35,063 bases of DNA, from the NCBI RefSeq assembly GCF_003121895.1, contig NZ_QEWW01000012.1, positions 1 to 35,063 on the forward strand, in the 5' to 3' direction. Shown piece by piece: positions 30,855-35,063 of the stretch. The position numbers were made by a program, and so were the translations under genes. Numbering within the stretch: the first letter of the stretch is position 1; every line of letters begins with the position of its first letter. The DNA is from Ignatzschineria cameli (GTDB lineage: Bacteria; Pseudomonadota; Gammaproteobacteria; Cardiobacteriales; Wohlfahrtiimonadaceae). Under the pieces are notes generated by a model, which was not told the DNA's origin, ran no database searches, and worked only from the letters and a program-made list of their open reading frames with translations.

Positions 30855-31460
30855 TTAATGATTGAGTTCGGGATTCTTTTCAAGAAGTTCTTTAAGCGTT
30901 ACTTCTGCCGGTAAAAATTGCTCCATGGAAGGATCTTGCAGAAGTGCCACCGCTCGCGGTAGATCTTTGGGGCTTCCCGGTCTTGATTTCATTAGTAATT
31001 TTGCCAGCTCTAATCGTGCCGCCTGATGATTTCCTGCTAATGCTACTTCATAAAATTGAGCTGCTTTTGCTGCATCGGTCCCGATAACAACGTCATTGGC
31101 GTACATATAACCTATTTTAAAATGTAATTCGCTATTCTCTTTTGTAGGAGGTAGTTTTAAAATCTCTGCTTCCAATTTTTCAATCTCGGCGATTGCTTTA
31201 GGTTCATCCCTTCTTGCAAGAAGAAAGTAGCGCAGGGCTAGAGCAAGATCGGTATTATTATGCCCTTTTTCAAGCTCAATTAATCCTAGATAGAAGAGCG
31301 CCTTATTATATTTTTTGTCAGCTGCTTTCTGTAGATATTTGGTTGCCTTTTGGTGATCTTTCGCGACATATTTTCCTTCATAATAGAAGCTCCCCAAACG
31401 GCAGAGTTCAATACGGTTGTTGAATAGAGCGGAGAGGCGTGTAAAGAGATATTCAAGCAT
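30855..31460 (-). CDS. Sel1-like/TPR repeat protein, cytoplasmic
   Basis: The 201-residue protein contains helical Sel1-like repeats: LGSFYYEGKYVAKDHQKATKYLQKAADK (about residues 22-49), then YLGLIELEKG...ALRYFLLAR, and IGYMYANDVVIGTDAAKAAQFYEVALAGNHQAARLELAKLL (about 115-155). There is no signal peptide or lipobox, unlike the related lipoprotein at 33700. Sel1 repeats scaffold protein-protein contacts; the partner here is unknown. The Shine-Dalgarno (AGGAA) is rather far from the ATG. It may be an isolated gene between ssrA and the DUF3108 gene. Confidence 0.8.
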   Translation of the reverse strand: MLEYLFTRLSALFNNRIELCRLGSFYYEGKYVAKDHQKATKYLQKAADKKYNKALFYLGLIELEKGHNNTDLALALRYFLLARRDEPKAIAEIEKLEAEILKLPPTKENSELHFKIGYMYANDVVIGTDAAKAAQFYEVALAGNHQAARLELAKLLMKSRPGSPKDLPRAVALLQDPSMEQFLPAEVTLKELLEKNPELNH

Positions 31461-31589
31461 AATAGATATTACTGTTCCTGTTGTGAGTGAGTGAATGGTT
31501 GTTTGATGATAATGATCCTTATGATCCTTATGGCTACTTCATTATGGTCGTACCCTTATATTAGTGACCCTATCAGTGTCGTGAGATTA

Positions 31590-32243
31590 CTATTTTGTAG
31601 AGTAGCTTTTGAGGATAAGTTCATAGCGCTTTCCTTTTTCATAGTAAGCAATCAGTGCTGGTAGATAGAGCTCTTTAGGAGCTAATCCTAACTCAACGCG
31701 GTCATCACCTTCACCGCTAGCGTAGAGAATAATAGGCGTTTTTTTACCATTGATATATCCCTCTTTCTCACCGACTCTCGCAAAAGGAGGGCGTTGATAG
31801 ACCTTCTTCCCATTAGTTGTCTGGATTTTTTCATTTAATGGCGCATGATTGAGTGTCGCTTGCCATGCTGTTGTAAAAAAGTCTTGAGCAAGCGTCGTCA
31901 TCTCGGCGGTTAAGTTCTGTTCACCACGCCCATAGAGGATCTTCTTATTCGTTAGATCGAATCGAGCACTTGCATAATTCTTCCCACCTCTAATATCTGT
32001 AAAAGAGTGAGTTATAAGGTGCTTTCCGTCAACGCTTCCGACACTGGTAAATTCCATTTTTTTAAAGGGAATATTGACAGTTGTTTCGAGTCGATACTCT
32101 TTATTGCTGTGAGTGAAGGTCATTGAGGCGGGTACTTGGAAGGGGCCGACAAAGTTGAGGTGTAGTTTAGCTGGAAGAGGTTCTGCATGAGCGAAGAGGG
32201 TAAAAAAAGATAGAATAAAAATAAGTAGTAAGCGCATAGACAT
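31590..32243 (-). CDS. DUF3108-domain exported protein
   Basis: The product has a signal peptide (MSMRLLLIFILSFFTLFAHA) and a beta-rich mature domain resembling DUF3108: FVGPFQVPASMTFTH, YRLETTVNIPF and YASARFDLTNKKILYG, ending YYEKGKRYELILKS. I start it at the ATG at 32243 (217 residues) because AGAGG lies 9 nt upstream and the signal peptide then begins the protein. A 13-residue longer version from 32282 has a Shine-Dalgarno abutting the start. DUF3108 proteins are periplasmic or outer-envelope proteins of unknown role. It is divergent from argF with a 121-bp gap. Confidence 0.78.
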   Translation of the reverse strand: MSMRLLLIFILSFFTLFAHAEPLPAKLHLNFVGPFQVPASMTFTHSNKEYRLETTVNIPFKKMEFTSVGSVDGKHLITHSFTDIRGGKNYASARFDLTNKKILYGRGEQNLTAEMTTLAQDFFTTAWQATLNHAPLNEKIQTTNGKKVYQRPPFARVGEKEGYINGKKTPIILYASGEGDDRVELGLAPKELYLPALIAYYEKGKRYELILKSYSTK

Positions 32244-32364
32244 ATGATCAGACCTCTTAAATATGTAGGAAGGCTTAGCCATCCTTGTTATGATGAAATA
32301 GACTCACAGGAGAGTCATATTTAGAATTGATATAATATTATTATACTGCGAAGAGGAGATGCGC

Positions 32365-33366
32365 ATGCAACCTAATTTACGTCAAAGACATTTTTTAAAA
32401 CTACTCGATTTTTCTAAAGAGGAGATTCTCTATCTTGTAGGGCTTGCTGAAGAGCTAAAAAGGGCGAAGCGGGCGGGAATGGAGCAGCGACGATTAACAG
32501 GTAAGAATATTGCGCTTATCTTTGAAAAATCCTCTACTCGTACACGCTGTGCATCTGAAGTTGCAGCGGCAGATCAGGGTGCAATGACGAGTTACCTTGG
32601 AAGTGAAGGGACTCAAATTGGTACCAAAGAGTCGATGAAAGATACTGCACGGGTATTAGGGGAGATGTACGATGCAATTTTATATCGTGGATTTAGTCAA
32701 GATGTTTTAGAAAATGAGTTAGCAGCCTGTGCCGGGGTGCCGGTCTATAATGGTTTAACAGATGAATTTCATCCTACACAGATGCTCGCTGATCTTTTAA
32801 CAATGAAAGAGAATAGCCATAAGCCGATTACCGATTTCAGTTATGCCTATTTAGGGGATGCTCGAAATAATATGGGGAACTCTCATCTTGTGATGGCAGC
32901 GAAGTTAGGTGTTGATTTCCGTGTTGGAGCGCCGAAACATCTCTGGCCAGAGGCTGATCTTATTGCAAAATGTCAGGAGATTGCAAAAGTGAGCGGCGCT
33001 TCATTAACCTTTACTGATAGTGCTGAAGAGGCGGTGAAAGGTGTCGATTTTATCCATACCGATGTTTGGGTCTCAATGGGGGAGTCAGAAGAAGCTTGGC
33101 GTGAAAGAATTTCTCTCTTAAAGCCTTATCAAGTAAATGCAGATTTAATGCGTGCAACGGGCAATAGCGATAGTAAGTTTATGCACTGTTTGCCGGCATT
33201 TCATAATCGTGAAACCTCCGTAGGGGAATGGATTTATGAAACTTTTGGGCTAGATGGTGTTGAGGTTACTGAAGAAGTATTTGAGGGGCCTCAGGCGATT
33301 CAATTCCAACAAGCAGGCAATCGGATGCACACAATAAAAGCGGTTATGGTCGCAACTTTAGGATAG
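32365..33366 (+). CDS. argF: Ornithine carbamoyltransferase
   Basis: The 333-residue enzyme makes citrulline from ornithine and carbamoyl phosphate in arginine synthesis, or runs in reverse in the deiminase pathway. Motifs are SSTRTR (carbamoyl phosphate), [34 protein letters not shown] and HCLPAFH; the sequence is close to E. coli ArgF throughout. I prefer the ATG at 32365, with GAGGAG 6 nt upstream, over the ATG at 32359, which directly abuts that Shine-Dalgarno. No arcA, arcC or other arg genes are adjacent, so anabolic ArgF is likelier than catabolic ArcB but not proven. No clear ARG box was seen. Confidence 0.95.
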   Translation: MQPNLRQRHFLKLLDFSKEEILYLVGLAEELKRAKRAGMEQRRLTGKNIALIFEKSSTRTRCASEVAAADQGAMTSYLGSEGTQIGTKESMKDTARVLGEMYDAILYRGFSQDVLENELAACAGVPVYNGLTDEFHPTQMLADLLTMKENSHKPITDFSYAYLGDARNNMGNSHLVMAAKLGVDFRVGAPKHLWPEADLIAKCQEIAKVSGASLTFTDSAEEAVKGVDFIHTDVWVSMGESEEAWRERISLLKPYQVNADLMRATGNSDSKFMHCLPAFHNRETSVGEWIYETFGLDGVEVTEEVFEGPQAIQFQQAGNRMHTIKAVMVATLG

Positions 33367-33574
33367 ATTCTTTCGCTTCACTTAATATTTTAATATTTTT
33401 CTCACGAACCAATTTTTTATGGGAAAGTTTAAAGAAAAACTAAATAGATAAGTGAGATAAGTGAAAAGTGTATTGTGTATCAGTATCAATTAAAAAAAAC
33501 TTCTTTAAAAGAGCTAATTCAGTAGCGAACTTAGTAAGTGGTAAGAATCAGTCCTAAAAGAATTTCATGAACTG

Positions 33575-33668
33575 AAAAAAGATCTCACTCCATATTGAAA
33601 GTCCTTCATCCTCTCTGTTTTTATACAGAGGATATTTAAAGGAGATTCATTGGAGCGAGATCTTTTTT
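33575..33668. terminator. Large nested bidirectional terminator between argF and the Sel1 lipoprotein gene
   Basis: AAAAAAGATCTCACTCCA (33575-33592) pairs with TGGAGCGAGATCTTTTTT (33651-33668), with one mismatch in 18. Inside, TCCTT/AAGGA (33602-33606, 33639-33643) and ATCCTCT/AGAGGAT (33608-33614, 33627-33633) pair too. With A and T tracts at both ends it can terminate both converging genes. The remaining 33367-33574 holds no gene. Confidence 0.88.
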
Positions 33669-33699
33669 ATTGTGCGATATTAATCTGCTCTCGCTTCAC

Positions 33700-34395
33700 C
33701 TAAATGCTGGTATTAAGACGACGAAGAAGATCTGATGCTTCTGCGGGTGGATAGTTTTGGACAATATTGAGAGCGCGGGGTGCTATGCGATCCCCTTGAA
33801 CTGCTGCTTGCTGAAAGAGGTTGCGTGCCTTTTCATAATCAGCAGGAAAATCCGCTCTATTTTGAGTGTAGAGCATTCCTAAACGATAGGCGGCGTGAGG
33901 CTGAGTAGGTGCTGCGAGTTGATAATATTGTGCGGCAGCAGGAATATTGACGATAGTTCCCTGTCCAGCTTCTAGCATAGTACCGGCATTGAGCGCCGCT
34001 CGACTATTTCCCGCTTGTGCTGATTTTTGAAAATATTTAAGTGCGAGTTCAGGATTCTTCGTTGCGCCTTGACCGCTATAGTAGATCATTCCTAAGTTAT
34101 AAAGCGCATTTGCATTGCCTTGTTCTGCAGCTTTTTCCCAATAATGTTTAGCTTTAGTCATATCTTGAGGTACTTCTGCTCCTTGAGCATATTTGTTTCC
34201 AAGATAATACTGTGCATACATATCGCCGTGATCTGCATATTGAGGAAGCTCTGTTGCTGAGAGTGTTCTCATTTTTTTAATATGCTCAGGAGAGACTTGC
34301 TTCGGGGCTTCACTTTTTGTTGCTGGGTTATTAAGGGAGAGACATCCCGTTAATAGAGTTGTCAGTAATATTGGAACAAGTGTGCGCTTGATCAT
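33700..34395 (-). CDS. Sel1-repeat lipoprotein
   Basis: The 231-residue protein begins with a lipoprotein signal peptide and lipobox (LLTGC, Cys18), so it is predicted to be membrane-anchored in the periplasm. It contains at least four Sel1-like repeats: AQYYLGNKYAQGAEVPQDMTKAKHYWEKAAEQG (about residues 61-93), ALYNLGMIYYSGQGATKNPELALKYFQKSAQAG, AALNAGTMLEAGQG...AAQYYQLAAP and AAYRLGMLYTQN...YEKARNLFQQAAVQG. Sel1 lipoproteins often act as scaffolds in envelope processes; the partner is unknown. AAGGAA lies upstream of the ATG. Its cytoplasmic relative is at 30855. Confidence 0.87.
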   Translation of the reverse strand: MIKRTLVPILLTTLLTGCLSLNNPATKSEAPKQVSPEHIKKMRTLSATELPQYADHGDMYAQYYLGNKYAQGAEVPQDMTKAKHYWEKAAEQGNANALYNLGMIYYSGQGATKNPELALKYFQKSAQAGNSRAALNAGTMLEAGQGTIVNIPAAAQYYQLAAPTQPHAAYRLGMLYTQNRADFPADYEKARNLFQQAAVQGDRIAPRALNIVQNYPPAEASDLLRRLNTSI

Positions 34396-34673
34396 AATTT
34401 AAATTCCTTTACAAGTAGATGAAATAAAATAACAGTAGTTTATTTTCATTAATATAAATTAGCTATAGTTTAACTTAATTGTGTTAATAGTTGCTATGAA
34501 TTTAGCGGTGGTGAAAGGAGTAGGGGCTTATTAAGGGCTTATTGGGTTTTTAATTAACAAATCCTTTACCTGTTATATCAATAATAGAAGGCATTAGAGA
34601 GATTCTAGAGAGGGGGCTAATAAGGAGAGGTAGAGAAGGAGGCATCGCCATAAGCTGAGGAATTAAGAACAAG
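34396..34673. other. AT-rich interval upstream of the rRNA promoters
   Basis: I see no credible gene. Repeats are short (for example GGGCTTATTAAGGGCTTATTGGG near 34525-34550). A minus-strand frame here (34550-34744) has low-complexity hydrophobic content and no Shine-Dalgarno. It also crosses the promoter region, so it is probably chance. Confidence 0.6.
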
Positions 34674-34725
34674 TTAAAAAAAATTTTAAAAAAAGAGTTG
34701 CAAATAAAACCAAAAGGGGTAAGAT
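34674..34725 (+). promoter_or_regulatory. rRNA-operon promoter P1 with UP element
   Basis: -35 TTGCAA (34698-34703) and -10 TAAGAT (34720-34725) are 16 bp apart. Directly upstream, 34674-34694 is a run of A tracts around a TTTT block, as in the UP elements of rRNA promoters that bind the RNA polymerase alpha subunits. Confidence 0.65.
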
Positions 34726-34807
34726 ACATCACCTCAGGCGACACAGCCCTTTTGAAAACAGTAAAAAGCAGTAAAATTTCTGAGTTTTTGAATGTTTTTA
34801 AATAAAG

Positions 34808-34826
34808 TTGTTAAACGGTTTAACAA
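34808..34826. promoter_or_regulatory. Perfect 19-bp palindrome upstream of P2
   Basis: TTGTTAAACGGTTTAACAA is a 9-bp inverted repeat around a central G, ending 17 bp before the P2 -35. It could bind a dimeric regulator. An alternative is a role as a hairpin in the P1 transcript. Confidence 0.6.
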
Positions 34827-34843
34827 AATAGTTAAAAATAAGT

Positions 34844-34872
34844 TTGACAAGTTTAGATTAGGTCTGTAATAT
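34844..34872 (+). promoter_or_regulatory. rRNA-operon promoter P2
   Basis: Consensus TTGACA (34844-34849), a 17-bp spacer and TAATAT (34867-34872). It lies 146 bp after P1 and about 54 bp before boxA, an arrangement typical of tandem rRNA promoters. Confidence 0.85.
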
Positions 34873-34883
34873 AGTTCGTCTGC

Positions 34884-35063
34884 TTAGGGCGGTAGCGAAA
34901 AGCTTCGCAGAATTATCTCCCCTAATGTTCTTTAACAAATTAATCTTAAGTAAGTTTGTATGGGGGCTTGTATTTGTTTGCGTGAGCAAAAGAATAGAAG
35001 TCTAACCAAACAATTCCAGCATCTATTTTTTTTATAATGGAAATAGAAGCAGTAATTGAGCAG
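34884..35063 (+). other. rRNA-operon leader with boxA antitermination site (16S beyond window)
   Basis: The leader has a stem GCGAA/TTCGC (34895-34908) inside TTAGGG/CCCTAA (34884-34889, 34920-34925). boxA, TGTTCTTTAACAA (34926-34938), follows and differs little from the E. coli rrn boxA (TGCTCTTTAACA). A TTTGC-GTGA-GCAAA hairpin (34977-34990) lies downstream. The window stops before the 16S rRNA start. Confidence 0.85.

Noticed and set aside
32244-32282. Longer DUF3108 protein starting at 32282
   Set aside because: Its ribosome site abuts the start codon and it would place 13 polar residues before the signal peptide.
32300-32350. ARG box (ArgR operator) before argF
   Set aside because: AT-rich sequence is present, but no pair of 18-bp palindromic half-sites resembling the consensus could be made out.
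34550-34744. Minus-strand frame of 64 residues
   Set aside because: Low-complexity hydrophobic reading, no Shine-Dalgarno, and it overlaps the rRNA P1 promoter and its UP-like tract.

Overview
The window looks like ordinary chromosome from a low-G+C gammaproteobacterium. Four things point there: the tmRNA tag ANDNNYALAA (one residue from the E. coli tag), the E. coli-like OxyR, ArgF and photolyase sequences, a QseBC/PmrAB-type two-component system next to a YgiW homologue, and an rRNA-operon leader with a proteobacterial boxA. Low G+C, frequent AT-rich microrepeats and overall protein character make a relative of Ignatzschineria/Wohlfahrtiimonas my best guess. That is inference; no comparison was run.

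Layout. 1-4886: the 3' part of a giant secreted adhesin (cadherin-like, VCBS-like and Ig-like repeats, a PA14-like domain, a type I secretion signal). 5052-9197: a putative envelope-stress cluster with a PACE-family efflux pump, a QseB/PmrA-type regulator and sensor kinase, a secreted YgiW-type OB-fold protein and a secreted Lys/Glu-rich protein; CTTAAG-type direct repeats precede both the regulator and the YgiW gene. 9487-11415: smpB, a D-2-hydroxyacid dehydrogenase and a SirB2-family membrane protein. 11500-11902: two copies of tRNA-Arg(ACG), each with its own promoter and terminator. 12033-14390, minus strand: a small unknown protein, moaA and oxyR. 14629-20578: sucA, sucB and lpdA, the complete 2-oxoglutarate dehydrogenase complex, unusually split by terminator-like hairpins and tandem repeats. 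21020-21598: tRNA-Glu and an orphan Rieske ferredoxin. 22293-25955: a CstA-family transporter, glycerate kinase and a DUF421 membrane protein. 26031-28387, minus strand: beta-carbonic anhydrase and DNA photolyase. 28708-30261, minus strand: a hipBA toxin-antitoxin pair directly beside the 3' end of ssrA (tmRNA, 30445-30797). 30855-34395: a Sel1-repeat protein, a DUF3108 protein, ornithine carbamoyltransferase (plus strand) and a Sel1-repeat lipoprotein. 34674-35063: promoters and leader of an rRNA operon whose 16S gene lies beyond the window.

Functional links: SmpB and tmRNA form one ribosome-rescue system although their genes are about 21 kb apart. SucA, SucB and LpdA form one TCA-cycle complex. 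The hydroxyacid dehydrogenase and glycerate kinase could be successive steps in glycerate use. The PACE/two-component/YgiW block may be one regulon for cationic or envelope stress.

The most distinctive non-coding trait is recurrent short tandem repeats (6-14 bp periods, plus a 26-bp unit) in intergenic regions, often just upstream of start codons. I found no CRISPR array, prophage, insertion sequence or clearly new multi-gene defence system. The best candidates for something undescribed are the CTTAAG-box regulon with its Lys/Glu-rich secreted protein, and the repeat-laden leaders.
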